NCBI GenBank assembly: GCA_024655945.1
Contig: JANLFK010000003.1
Coordinates: 124,001-188,000, forward strand
DNA: 64,000 nt
Reading direction: 5' to 3'
Source of the DNA: a candidate division KSB1 bacterium
GTDB taxonomy: Bacteria > Zhuqueibacterota > Zhuqueibacteria > JANLFK01 > Oleimicrobiaceae
This document shows positions 33,229 through 41,217 of this stretch, one piece after another. Under the pieces are notes generated by a model that saw only the letters and a program-made list of their open reading frames with translations, had not been told where the DNA came from and ran no database searches. Position numbers and translations under genes: made by a program. Position 1 is the first letter of the stretch. Every line of letters starts with the position of its first letter.

Positions 33229-36129
33229 TTAGTCCTGCTGCTGTGGTCGCATGGACTGGCGGGACGAGACCTGCTCGCTCTCGGTGGTGTCAAAGTAGGC
33301 GGTCTTGAAGTAGAGAGCCCGTTCTTCCCGCTCTTGGGCCACCCTCTTTGCTTCCAATTGTGCGCTCAGGCTGGCCAGCTGCAGGTCGAGCTGCTGCAGG
33401 TAGGCGTCCAGTGCCTGGCGGCGTTGGGTAATGAGGCCATCGATTGCCGCAAGCCGGCCGGCATACGTTTCGATGGCCACCTCGTGGTCTTGCAGCGAGC
33501 TGTAGCTGATGTCGCTCATCTCCAGGCCGGCGCGATCGGCCCACTCCTGGAGCTGAGACCCGATCTCCTGGATAGGTTGTGTGGCCACCCACATCCGGAA
33601 TCGGCTGAGGTTGTTCTGCAGCATGCGCAAGCGGCGCTCGATGAGCTCCAGCCCGAAGCGCGCACTGAACGGTACCTGCCCGCCATTGGTTTGCAGCTGG
33701 CGGATGTTCTCCAAATCGGCTGCCACGCGGTTTCGTTCGGCTTCAAGTTCTCGGACCGCGGTGGCAATGGACTGCGCCCGGTAGCGCATCTCCATTTCCT
33801 GGGCAACAGCCGGAAAGTCCACCAGATAGCTGGAGTTGAGGGAGGCCGGCCGATTCTGCAAGTCGATGAGAATCTCCAGCAGGCGAAAGCGCCGGCGATC
33901 CGCTTCGGTGGCCAGGTCCTCGCGCCCGGCAGCCTGGGCATCGGCAATCAGGACACCCAGCGCCTCGATCTGGTCCAAAAGGCCCTGCGCCTCTTCGCGC
34001 AAGTCTGCGATAACTCTCGTGCCAAGGTTGGAGCGGAAACGCACCGCCTCCAGCGATCTCTGGATGGCCTGCCGGAGGCGAACCACCTCGGGGTAGGTGA
34101 CCATGTCGCGCCGAGCCAACGCCTCCCGCTCCAAGCGATTGAGCGCCTGCACCTGCGCTAAGAGGCGCTGCAGCTCCGTGCGGTACAGCCCGGCGATGTC
34201 TACCACGCCCCGCGCGTCGACGACATAGCGGTGTCCAGCCAGCGCCTGGTCGCTCCTGCCCAGGATGCGACTGCAATGGGCGGCCAGTACGACGGCTTCG
34301 TAGGAATAGGACGATGTCGGAAACTCAGCCACCAGCCGCTGGCACGTGGTCAGAGCCAACTCGTAGTTGCCCTGCTTGAAAGCTGCCCAAGCTGCAGCGA
34401 TCACGCTCTTGTCGCGCTCCGCATAACCGGAGGAAACTCGGGCAAAATACTCCTCTGCCCGCCCGTACTCGCCCCGCTGGTAGGCGATGAGCCCCAGCCT
34501 GAGCAGCGCCGCATTGCGAATCTCCACGGCGCGCTGGTCAGTCCAGGGGAGAGTGGCACGGTCGGCCAACGCGGAAAAAATGGGTACCGCCCCGTTGTAG
34601 TTGTTCTGCGCTGCATAGATCACGCCGGTGAGAAAGCGCGCCTCCAGCCAATGAGGCGAGGAGGCGGGTATCTTGCCAAGCGTCTCCAAAGCCGCCTGCA
34701 GCCGCCCGTCCCGAAACAGAGACTCGCCGGCCAACATGTAGGCCCTGTGCAGCTCCTGGGGATGAGCTCTGTCCGCCGCGGCCGCCAGTTGCTCGAAATA
34801 GCGGTAGAAGTCGCTCTTCCAGCCGTACACGCCGCTTATCTGCATCAAGCGCAGCAGGGATTCGGTGTAGTACTCGGAGCCCGGCTGCTTCCCCCCAATC
34901 TCCTGGTAGCCGGTCAGCGCGGCCTCCAGAAAGCCCTGTGCCAACAAGCACTCGCTGCGGTAGAAGGTCACCGGGTCCAGCCCGCGGTAGTAGTCGCCAT
35001 AGTCATCGAGTACCGCGGCCAGTTGCAGCTCGGCCAGGACGTAGTCACCTTGCGCATAGTGAGCCAGGGCATCGGTCAGTTCGCGGGCCAGCATCCGGTC
35101 GCGCTGCGCATCGCTACCTTGGGCGATGAGCCGGCGCTTTGCTACCAGGTAAGGGGTAAAGCGCGCCTCAAGGTCGGCAGAACGCTCCTTCTCCCATTCG
35201 GCAAGAAACTCCGTCACGGTTGGCCCTGTCCCCGGAAGAGGCCCCTTGTAGCCAGCCAGGCGCACCATGCGTTGGTCGATCCGATCCACCAGTTCCCACT
35301 TTGTGCGCAGGACTGTCTCTCTGACCACCGCGGCGCTGTCACCAGGGGGAACAGGAAGAGTGTCCAGGGTCTGGAGCACGCGCACCAGGCTGTCCACCTC
35401 GGCCAGATAGGCGTCCAGCAGCCGCCGTTCCACCGCCGAGGGAGGCCGCACCTGGGTCAAAGCAGCGGCAATCTGCGCCTTTTGCCGGGCGATCTCCTCT
35501 TGGGCCTGGGAATTGGCCTGAGCAGCAGGCTGCCGGGCCAGCAGGTCAAGACGATCGTACACAGAGAGGAGGGAGTCCAGCTCGCCGGAGAACTCCTTGA
35601 TGAGCCCACCTAAGTCGGCAGGGGCATAGCCGACTTCCGCGTAGATCTTGCGGTCCTCGATGGCCGAAGCGATCTCATCACGAGTGCGGACCACCTCCTC
35701 CCACAGCTGCAGATTTTCAGCAGGGAGGGAGCTACTCAGCTTGGAGAGGTCATCGTAGATGGCCAACAGCTGCTCGATCTCTGCGGCATAGGCGGCTGCC
35801 AGCGAATCGCCAGAGCCATAGACCAGCGGGAAGACGAGCTCCTGGAGCGGCTGCCCTTCCTTGGCACGCGCCTGCCCTTCCTGAGAGACAAGCCTGATCA
35901 GCTGGACGAGCTGCTTTTCCTTGGCAACCAGCCAGGTGAGAAAGCCCTCAGTCTGCCAGGCGATGTACTCACGGAGGCGTTCCGCAAACAGGGGAGCAGT
36001 GTCCTGGTCCGCCCCGGACGGCAGGCCAGGGGAAGGAGGCGCCACCGACAGGCAGAGCATGCAGACCAGCAGGAGGAGCACCCCGTAGCCCCACCTCTTC
36101 CACCCTCTGTCTTCCCGTAACGCTCTCAT
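33229..36129 (-). CDS. Large periplasmic TPR and coiled-coil protein
   Basis: About 966 residues. A basic N-terminus and a hydrophobic signal or anchor ('YGVLLLLVCMLCLSVAPPS') are followed by helical coiled-coil stretches, TPR-like repeats in the middle (about 380-680, for example 'YQRGEYGRAEEYFARVSSGY') and a long coiled coil at the end ('LQQLDLQLASLSAQLEAKR'). It is the first gene after a consensus promoter. The start is uncertain: the frame is open to an ATG at 36195, but predicted transcription starts near 36197, so that ATG would be leaderless. I prefer 36129, where the signal sequence begins, although its ribosome-binding site is weak. Confidence 0.8.
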   Translation of the reverse strand: MRALREDRGWKRWGYGVLLLLVCMLCLSVAPPSPGLPSGADQDTAPLFAERLREYIAWQTEGFLTWLVAKEKQLVQLIRLVSQEGQARAKEGQPLQELVFPLVYGSGDSLAAAYAAEIEQLLAIYDDLSKLSSSLPAENLQLWEEVVRTRDEIASAIEDRKIYAEVGYAPADLGGLIKEFSGELDSLLSVYDRLDLLARQPAAQANSQAQEEIARQKAQIAAALTQVRPPSAVERRLLDAYLAEVDSLVRVLQTLDTLPVPPGDSAAVVRETVLRTKWELVDRIDQRMVRLAGYKGPLPGTGPTVTEFLAEWEKERSADLEARFTPYLVAKRRLIAQGSDAQRDRMLARELTDALAHYAQGDYVLAELQLAAVLDDYGDYYRGLDPVTFYRSECLLAQGFLEAALTGYQEIGGKQPGSEYYTESLLRLMQISGVYGWKSDFYRYFEQLAAAADRAHPQELHRAYMLAGESLFRDGRLQAALETLGKIPASSPHWLEARFLTGVIYAAQNNYNGAVPIFSALADRATLPWTDQRAVEIRNAALLRLGLIAYQRGEYGRAEEYFARVSSGYAERDKSVIAAAWAAFKQGNYELALTTCQRLVAEFPTSSYSYEAVVLAAHCSRILGRSDQALAGHRYVVDARGVVDIAGLYRTELQRLLAQVQALNRLEREALARRDMVTYPEVVRLRQAIQRSLEAVRFRSNLGTRVIADLREEAQGLLDQIEALGVLIADAQAAGREDLATEADRRRFRLLEILIDLQNRPASLNSSYLVDFPAVAQEMEMRYRAQSIATAVRELEAERNRVAADLENIRQLQTNGGQVPFSARFGLELIERRLRMLQNNLSRFRMWVATQPIQEIGSQLQEWADRAGLEMSDISYSSLQDHEVAIETYAGRLAAIDGLITQRRQALDAYLQQLDLQLASLSAQLEAKRVAQEREERALYFKTAYFDTTESEQVSSRQSMRPQQQD

Positions 36130-36203
36130 AATTCCGCTCGCGTAGACTGTCCCTCCGCCTCCGGCCCACATGCCCGCCGGCAGGTACAACGCCATTGCGC
36201 AGT

Positions 36204-36232
36204 ATTATACGAACATTTTCGCACTATGTCAA
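36204..36232 (-). promoter_or_regulatory. Perfect consensus sigma70 promoter of the TPR/ExbBD operon
   Basis: Minus strand TTGACA (36227-36232), exactly 17 bases, TATAAT (36204-36209). Both hexamers match consensus fully. It would drive the whole 36129-25373 unit. Confidence 0.85.
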
Positions 36233-36321
36233 GAGAAATTCCGACGCCTCTCCCGCCCTTGCCAACCGCCCTAAGGATCGTAGTGCTTGCGGGCTACGGT
36301 GATCGAGCGAGGGCACAGAGG

Positions 36322-36747
36322 TCAACTCGCCGGAACCGGCACCACCTCCCCTTCTGCACCGTGCCGGGCTGCCTGCTTCCTGTCACGCGGCTGTTCTGCC
36401 ATGTGGCAGCTGCCATCGAAGAAGGCACCTTCATCTATGACCAGCTTGCTGGTGCGGAGTTCCCCACGGAAGTAGGCCTTCGCCTCCAGCACGACCTTGC
36501 CTTTTGCCAGTATCTTGCCTTCCACGTGCCCGCCGATCACCGCATTGGCAACATTGATCTCCCCTTTGATCTCTCCATCTTTACCCACCACCAGCGACTC
36601 GGTAGCGGACACATTGCCATTGATACGGCCATCCACCCGCAGGCTATTCACGACGGACACCGAACCTTCTATCACAGTGCCCCTACCAATGATGGTGCTC
36701 AATTCCCCAGCTCTTCCCACCTCTGCGACATCCTTCTTCCACGACAT
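36322..36747 (-). CDS. Bactofilin
   Basis: 141 residues, with the DUF583 bactofilin core of short repeating beta-helix turns ('GRGTVIEGSVSVVNSLRVDG', 'INGNVSATESLVVGKDGEIK', 'EINVANAVIGGHVEGKILA'). Flanking ends are short and disordered. Bactofilins polymerise into nucleotide-free filaments that position wall enzymes and chromosome-segregation proteins. The ATG at 36747 has GAGG five bases upstream. It lies 45 bases after the M23 peptidase gene, a pairing seen in curvature and shape modules of other bacteria. Confidence 0.93.
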   Translation of the reverse strand: MSWKKDVAEVGRAGELSTIIGRGTVIEGSVSVVNSLRVDGRINGNVSATESLVVGKDGEIKGEINVANAVIGGHVEGKILAKGKVVLEAKAYFRGELRTSKLVIDEGAFFDGSCHMAEQPRDRKQAARHGAEGEVVPVPAS

Positions 36748-36792
36748 GCACACCTCGTTCCGTTAGACATGCTATCGCCAGGCGGTGTCCCA

Positions 36793-37665
36793 TCAATCCT
36801 TCAGGGCAAGAATATAGACTTGGGGATCCACCGCCACCCCATCTTTCCACACTTCGAAATGAAGATGCGGGCCGGAGCTTTCCCCGGAGCTCCCCAATAA
36901 GGCGATGTGGTCGCCCTTCCGGACAAAGTCACGGGAAGATACCAGCAACTGCCGCGCATGGCCGTACAGCGTGAAAAAGCCGTTCCCATGGTAAAGAAGC
37001 ACCATGTTGCCCAGGTCATGGCTCCATCCGGCAAAGACCACGATCCCGTCGCCTGCTGCCCTGATTGGCGTGCCACTGTCCGCCACCAGGTCGACGCCCG
37101 GGTGGATCTTGCCTTTCTCGTCCGCCGTCGCGTTGAAGCGGGCGCTCAGATAGCCGTGGACCGGCAGGAGAGTAGGCAGACTCCGCGCATAGTCCTGCGC
37201 CCTATTGTCGGAATCCTCAACGAAGGCCATGGTGCGGTCATCGGACTGGCTACGGGGCGGATACTCGGGCCCACCAGTGGCCGCCTCCGCCACTTCCGAC
37301 CGCCTACCGAGACGCGTCAGCGATTCGCTGCGCCGGCGGCTGGTCTCCACGCCGATGCCCAAGGCTGCTCTGATCTTGTTGTGTGAATCCTCCAGCGCGG
37401 CCAGCTCCTTGCTCATCTGCTCGATGCGCACGGTGCTCTCTCTCAACTCCTGGTTGACCGCGATCAGCTTCTGATTCTCCTGGTGCACCACCGCATAGCG
37501 CCAGTAGGCACCAAATCCCAGGAGAATATGTAGACCGAGCAGTACGCCGCCGACCTTGAGCCATTGCACCCGGCGGTTGCTGAGGGTGAAGGTAATTGGC
37601 TCCCCCTTGTCGTCGGGGACGATGAGAACCGAGACGCTGCGTTTATGTCGCTTGTGCTTGATCAC
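36793..37665 (-). CDS. M23-family peptidoglycan endopeptidase, membrane-anchored
   Basis: 290 residues. One transmembrane helix (about 36-56), a coiled-coil stalk (about 60-105), then a LytM/M23 domain with the complete zinc site: His188 and Asp192 in 'HPGVDLVADSG', His267 and His269 in 'HLHFEVWKDG'. It should cut peptide cross-links in the periplasm. The start is GTG at 37665 with GGAGGTG upstream. Between parB and bactofilin in one direction, it is the likely wall-acting effector of the bactofilin filament. Confidence 0.92.
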   Translation of the reverse strand: MIKHKRHKRSVSVLIVPDDKGEPITFTLSNRRVQWLKVGGVLLGLHILLGFGAYWRYAVVHQENQKLIAVNQELRESTVRIEQMSKELAALEDSHNKIRAALGIGVETSRRRSESLTRLGRRSEVAEAATGGPEYPPRSQSDDRTMAFVEDSDNRAQDYARSLPTLLPVHGYLSARFNATADEKGKIHPGVDLVADSGTPIRAAGDGIVVFAGWSHDLGNMVLLYHGNGFFTLYGHARQLLVSSRDFVRKGDHIALLGSSGESSGPHLHFEVWKDGVAVDPQVYILALKD

Positions 37666-37703
37666 GAAAATTGCACCTCCTGCTGGGCAACTCTTCCCTG
37701 CGG

Positions 37704-38570
37704 CTACATGGCACGGCAGATGAGGCCGGTGAGGCGTTCAAGGTCTTCGTCTGAGTAGTACTCGATCTCGATACTCCCCTTTTGGCCTCGTGGCTTGATG
37801 TGCACCTGGGTGGCCAGGGCGTAGCGCAGGCGGTTTTCCATCTCCCGCACCTGTGGCGGCAGTTCGCGCGCTGCGGGTGCTTTGCTCTGCCGCTTCCCCT
37901 GCGTGGCTTCGCGCACCAGCTGCTCCACCCGTCGCACCGACAAGGCGTGCTTGACCGTCTGCTGCCAGATGCGGATCTGGTCTTCGCTGTTGCTCAGGGT
38001 AATCAGAGCGCGGGCGTGGCCCACGCTCAGCTCGCCGCTGGCCAGGCTCTCCTGAATGCGGCGCGGCAGTTTGAGGAGCCGCAGGAAGTTGGCGACCGTC
38101 GAGCGGTCTTTGCCCACCTTCTGCGCTACTTCCTCCTGGGTCAAATGGCATTCGTCCATGAGGCGCTGGTAACTGCGCGCCACCTCCAAAGGGTTGAGAT
38201 CCTCGCGGTGGATGTTCTCGATTATGGAGAGCTCCAGCATCTCCTCGTCGCTGCGCACGTCGAGAACGTAGGCTGGAATGGTAGGCAAGCCGAGTTCACG
38301 CACGGCGCGCAGCCGGCGCTCGCCCGCAATGAGCTGATACCGGCCATCGAAGCGGCGCACGGTGATGGGTTGCACCAAGCCTCTCTCGGCGATGGAGGCC
38401 TTGAGCTCCTCCAAGGCTTGCGTGTCAAAGCGCTCCCGGGGCTGGAACGGGTTAGGCAGCACGCTGTCGACTGCCACGTCTTGAATCGCGGGGGCACCCT
38501 GCTCATCGCCTGGGGGTATGTCCGGGATGAGCGCTCGCAGACCCTTGCCCAGCGCAGGTTTACGAGCCAT
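37704..38570 (-). CDS. parB: Chromosome partitioning protein ParB
   Basis: 288 residues with 'LGKGLRALI' at the N-terminus, the CTPase/ParB domain ('[15 protein letters not shown]', '[12 protein letters not shown]'), the helix-turn-helix ('[21 protein letters not shown]') and a C-terminal dimerisation region. ParB loads on parS and slides as a clamp. No full parS palindrome was seen in the window. The start at 38570 overlaps the parA 3' end by 11 bases, indicating coupling. Confidence 0.95.
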   Translation of the reverse strand: MARKPALGKGLRALIPDIPPGDEQGAPAIQDVAVDSVLPNPFQPRERFDTQALEELKASIAERGLVQPITVRRFDGRYQLIAGERRLRAVRELGLPTIPAYVLDVRSDEEMLELSIIENIHREDLNPLEVARSYQRLMDECHLTQEEVAQKVGKDRSTVANFLRLLKLPRRIQESLASGELSVGHARALITLSNSEDQIRIWQQTVKHALSVRRVEQLVREATQGKRQSKAPAARELPPQVREMENRLRYALATQVHIKPRGQKGSIEIEYYSDEDLERLTGLICRAM

Positions 38571-39330
38571 TCTTGATAATCTCCTCTGCCAGCTGCATAT
38601 AGTTCTCCGCCCCTGTGCAGATGGCATCGTAGAGGATGATCGGCTTGCCAAAGCTGGGGGCTTCACTCAGCCGCACGTTGCGGTGGATCACCGTGGAAAA
38701 CACCCGCCCTTCGAAGTAGCGACGCACGTCCTCTGCCACCTGCAACGACAGGTTCAGGCGACTGTCGAACATGGTCAGCAACACGCCCTCAACCTTGAGG
38801 TCGCTGTTCAGGTGCTTCTGCACCAGCCGCACGGTGTTGAGCAGTTGCCCCAATCCCTCCAGCGCATAGTACTCGCACTGGATGGGGATGAGCACCGAAT
38901 CGGCTGCCGCCAAGGCGTTCAAAGTAAGCAGCCCCAACGATGGCGGGCAGTCGATGAAGACGAAGCGGTACTTGGGCACCAGCTTCTCTAACGCGCGCCG
39001 CAGGCGGTGTTCCCGGGACATGGCAGAGACCAACTCCACCTCTGCCCCTACCAGGTCAATGGACGAAGGCACCAGGTCGAGATACTCCAGCTCGGTGCGC
39101 ACAATGACCGAGTTGATGTCCGTCCCATCGATGAGCACGTTGTAGATATTCGCCGCGGTGGAACGGGGATCGATGCCCAAGCCGCTGGTGCTATTGGCCT
39201 GGGGGTCGATGTCGATAAGCAAGGTAGGGTACTCGGCAACAGCCAGGCAAGCAGAGAGGTTTACCGCCGTTGTTGTCTTGCCTACCCCGCCCTTCTGGTT
39301 GGCTATCCCGATGACCTTGTGCCGTTTCAC
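38560..39330 (-). CDS. parA: Chromosome partitioning ATPase ParA/Soj
   Basis: 256 residues. Deviant Walker A '[15 protein letters not shown]' near the N-terminus, Walker A' '[16 protein letters not shown]', Walker B '[18 protein letters not shown]', and the usual C-terminus. The start is GTG at 39328-39330 with GAGGG eight bases upstream. First gene of the parA-parB-M23-bactofilin run. Confidence 0.95.
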   Translation of the reverse strand: MKRHKVIGIANQKGGVGKTTTAVNLSACLAVAEYPTLLIDIDPQANSTSGLGIDPRSTAANIYNVLIDGTDINSVIVRTELEYLDLVPSSIDLVGAEVELVSAMSREHRLRRALEKLVPKYRFVFIDCPPSLGLLTLNALAAADSVLIPIQCEYYALEGLGQLLNTVRLVQKHLNSDLKVEGVLLTMFDSRLNLSLQVAEDVRRYFEGRVFSTVIHRNVRLSEAPSFGKPIILYDAICTGAENYMQLAEEIIKNGS

Positions 39331-39361
39331 GACGCTCGCCCTCACTCGCGTAACCGGCGTT

Positions 39362-39390
39362 AATATAATCCATTGCCAAAACAAAAGCAA
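39362..39390 (-). promoter_or_regulatory. Sigma70-type promoter for parA
   Basis: Minus strand TTGCTT (39385-39390), 17-base spacer, TATATT (39362-39367), about 32 bases before the parA start. It is divergent from the plus-strand promoter at 39424-39452. Confidence 0.6.
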
Positions 39391-39423
39391 GGCAAAAGTT
39401 GCCCCTTGCGCGGAGCTTTTCCC

Positions 39424-39452
39424 TTGACATTCTCCCGAGAAGATTGTAATTT
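39424..39452 (+). promoter_or_regulatory. Sigma70-type promoter for proline dehydrogenase
   Basis: TTGACA (39424-39429), 17-base spacer, TAATTT (39447-39452), 48 bases before the ATG at 39500. Confidence 0.75.
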
Positions 39453-39499
39453 CTCCTCGCCTAATCGGCCATGTGGCGCAACCTTGGAGAGGCACAGCC

Positions 39500-40396
39500 A
39501 TGAAACTGCTGAATCGGCTCATCGTCTTCTTCATGCCTGCAGTGCCCCGCTTCATTGTCAAACAGTTTGCCAAGCCGTACATCGCCGGGCCGACTCTGGA
39601 GGATGCCATCCGTGTGACCAAGCAGCTCAACGCTCAGGGGATGTGCGCGACCTTAGACGTCCTTGGCGAGCACGTCACCCGCCGCGAGGAGGCCTCCGCT
39701 GCGGCGCAGGCCTACATCCAGGCCCTGCAGGCGATAGCCGACCACCGCTTAGATGCAAACGTCTCTCTGAAGCTCACGCAAATGGGGCTGAAGATCGATA
39801 CGGACTTTTGCTACCAGACCGTGGCTGGCATCGTGGCTGAGGCGGCGCGGCACGGCAATTTTGTCCGCATCGACATGGAGGACTCTTCCTGCACTTCCGA
39901 CACCATCGCCCTCTACCTCCGTCTCCGCGAAAAATACGACAACGTCGGCATCGTGCTGCAGGCCTACCTGCGCCGCACCCTTGCGGATGCAGAGCACCTC
40001 ATCAAGCACAAGACCAATTTCCGCCTGTGCAAAGGGATCTACGTAGAACCGCACCACCTTGCCTGGAAGGACCCGGAGATCGTCAACTACAATTTTGCCT
40101 ACTTGGCAGAGCTCATTCTGCGCAACGGCTGCTACGTGGGCATAGCCACCCACGACGAGCGCCTGATATGGCATGCGCTGCGCATTATCCACACCCTTGG
40201 CTTGCGCAGGGACCAGTACGAGTTCCAGATGCTCTTGGGGGTCACAGAAAAGCTGCGCTCCATACTGGTCAGCGAGGGGCACCGGCTGCGGGTGTACGTG
40301 CCTTTTGGGCAGCAGTGGTACGCCTACTCGACCCGGCGCCTCAAGGAGAACCCGCAGATCGCTGGCTACATTGTGAAGAGCCTGTTCCGTCGTTGA
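39500..40396 (+). CDS. Proline dehydrogenase (stand-alone, PutA-family domain)
   Basis: 298 residues of the FAD-dependent TIM-barrel that oxidises proline to pyrroline-5-carboxylate. Recognisable family segments: '[19 protein letters not shown]', '[15 protein letters not shown]', '[19 protein letters not shown]', 'LCKGIYVEP' and '[21 protein letters not shown]'. The length fits single-domain ProDH. ATG at 39500 with GGAGAGG upstream. P5C dehydrogenase is not adjacent. Electrons likely go to the membrane quinone pool, as in relatives. Confidence 0.92.
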   Translation: MKLLNRLIVFFMPAVPRFIVKQFAKPYIAGPTLEDAIRVTKQLNAQGMCATLDVLGEHVTRREEASAAAQAYIQALQAIADHRLDANVSLKLTQMGLKIDTDFCYQTVAGIVAEAARHGNFVRIDMEDSSCTSDTIALYLRLREKYDNVGIVLQAYLRRTLADAEHLIKHKTNFRLCKGIYVEPHHLAWKDPEIVNYNFAYLAELILRNGCYVGIATHDERLIWHALRIIHTLGLRRDQYEFQMLLGVTEKLRSILVSEGHRLRVYVPFGQQWYAYSTRRLKENPQIAGYIVKSLFRR

Positions 40397-40441
40397 CCCA
40401 GAAGAACGAGTGCCTCGAAACCTTTGCGGAGGAAACAAGTC

Positions 40442-40909
40442 ATGTCCACGACCAGTCTGCGCATATTCGGCATTGCCCTCATCGTGGGGGGCCTGGTGGT
40501 ACTCTTGGCTGCCACCAAGCTGGTCAGCATGGCCGCCCTTTGGCCGCTCATCCCGCTGACCATCGGTGTGGCCATGGCCACTGCCTACTTCAGCGGACCG
40601 CGTAGCACGCCCCTGCTCCTCAGCGGCGTCATGCTCGGTCTGGCCAGCCTGCTCCTTCTCTACTGCGCCATCGCCGGCTGGGATGCCATGGTGCAGCTGT
40701 GGCCGCTGCTGCTGGTCGCACCTGGCGGGGCCTTTCTGGCCGTCTATGCTTTCACCCGCGAGACCAACAGCCTCTCCGTGGCGCTCATGCTCATCGTGAC
40801 TGCCGCCCTGTTCTTGCTTCTCAACCACGTCTTTGGCAAACTTTGGGGTGTGGTACTGGTGCTGGTCGGTGTGCTTGTCTTCGCCCTCTCACTGCTGCGC
40901 AAGGCTTGA
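40442..40909 (+). CDS. Small polytopic membrane protein
   Basis: 155 residues with about five hydrophobic spans ('IFGIALIVGGLVVLLAA', 'ALWPLIPLTIGVAMATAYF', 'MVQLWPLLLVAPGGAFLAVY', and two more). The LWPL-type repeats resemble the LiaI/LiaF-like transmembrane region (DUF5668-like), but I am not certain. The ATG has GGAGGAAA upstream; it follows proline dehydrogenase by 45 bases. Confidence 0.7.
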   Translation: MSTTSLRIFGIALIVGGLVVLLAATKLVSMAALWPLIPLTIGVAMATAYFSGPRSTPLLLSGVMLGLASLLLLYCAIAGWDAMVQLWPLLLVAPGGAFLAVYAFTRETNSLSVALMLIVTAALFLLLNHVFGKLWGVVLVLVGVLVFALSLLRKA

Positions 40910-40989
40910 GCTCACTGACCCTGCGTCCATTGGCCACCACCTCGATTCGCCGATTGGGAGACAACTTCTGGAAAGGAGGCACATCGGGG

Positions 40990-41217
40990 ATGAAGAAACG
41001 GATTGCCAAGAAAATCCTCAAGTACCGTGACCGACTGCGCTATACGCCAAAGCAAATCAGAAGGGCAGAGGAGAAACTGAAAGTCGGTCAAGTGACTCCT
41101 TCGGCGCCGACCGAGAAAACGGCGGCACAATTGAAGCGTTGGCAAAGCCGGGCCTCCCAGCTGCACTGCGCCCCGGCCTTTTGTTCAATGCGCTTACACC
41201 AGGAGCATCACCCATGA
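40990..41217 (+). CDS. Small basic protein
   Basis: 75 residues. The N-terminal 50 are strongly basic and helical ('MKKRIAKKILKYRDRLRYTP', 'IRRAEEKLKVGQ'), suggesting nucleic-acid or ribosome contact. AAAGGAGG lies ten bases upstream. The last 25 residues look unlike normal protein and overlap a terminator-like hairpin; the stop (TGA) overlaps the ATG of the next gene. The gene may be real with a poorly conserved end. Confidence 0.5.
   Translation: MKKRIAKKILKYRDRLRYTPKQIRRAEEKLKVGQVTPSAPTEKTAAQLKRWQSRASQLHCAPAFCSMRLHQEHHP
41145..41183 (+). terminator. Possible intrinsic terminator inside the small basic ORF
   Basis: A GCCGGG/CCCGGC stem (41147-41152 with 41172-41177) with a single extra C, then TTTT (41179-41182). 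Its position within the 75-codon frame makes its role unclear. Confidence 0.4.

Noticed and set aside
39316-39332. parS-like half site (GTTTCACG) at the parA start
   Set aside because: Only one arm of the 16-bp parS palindrome is present; the second half does not match, and the bases are the parA start codons themselves.
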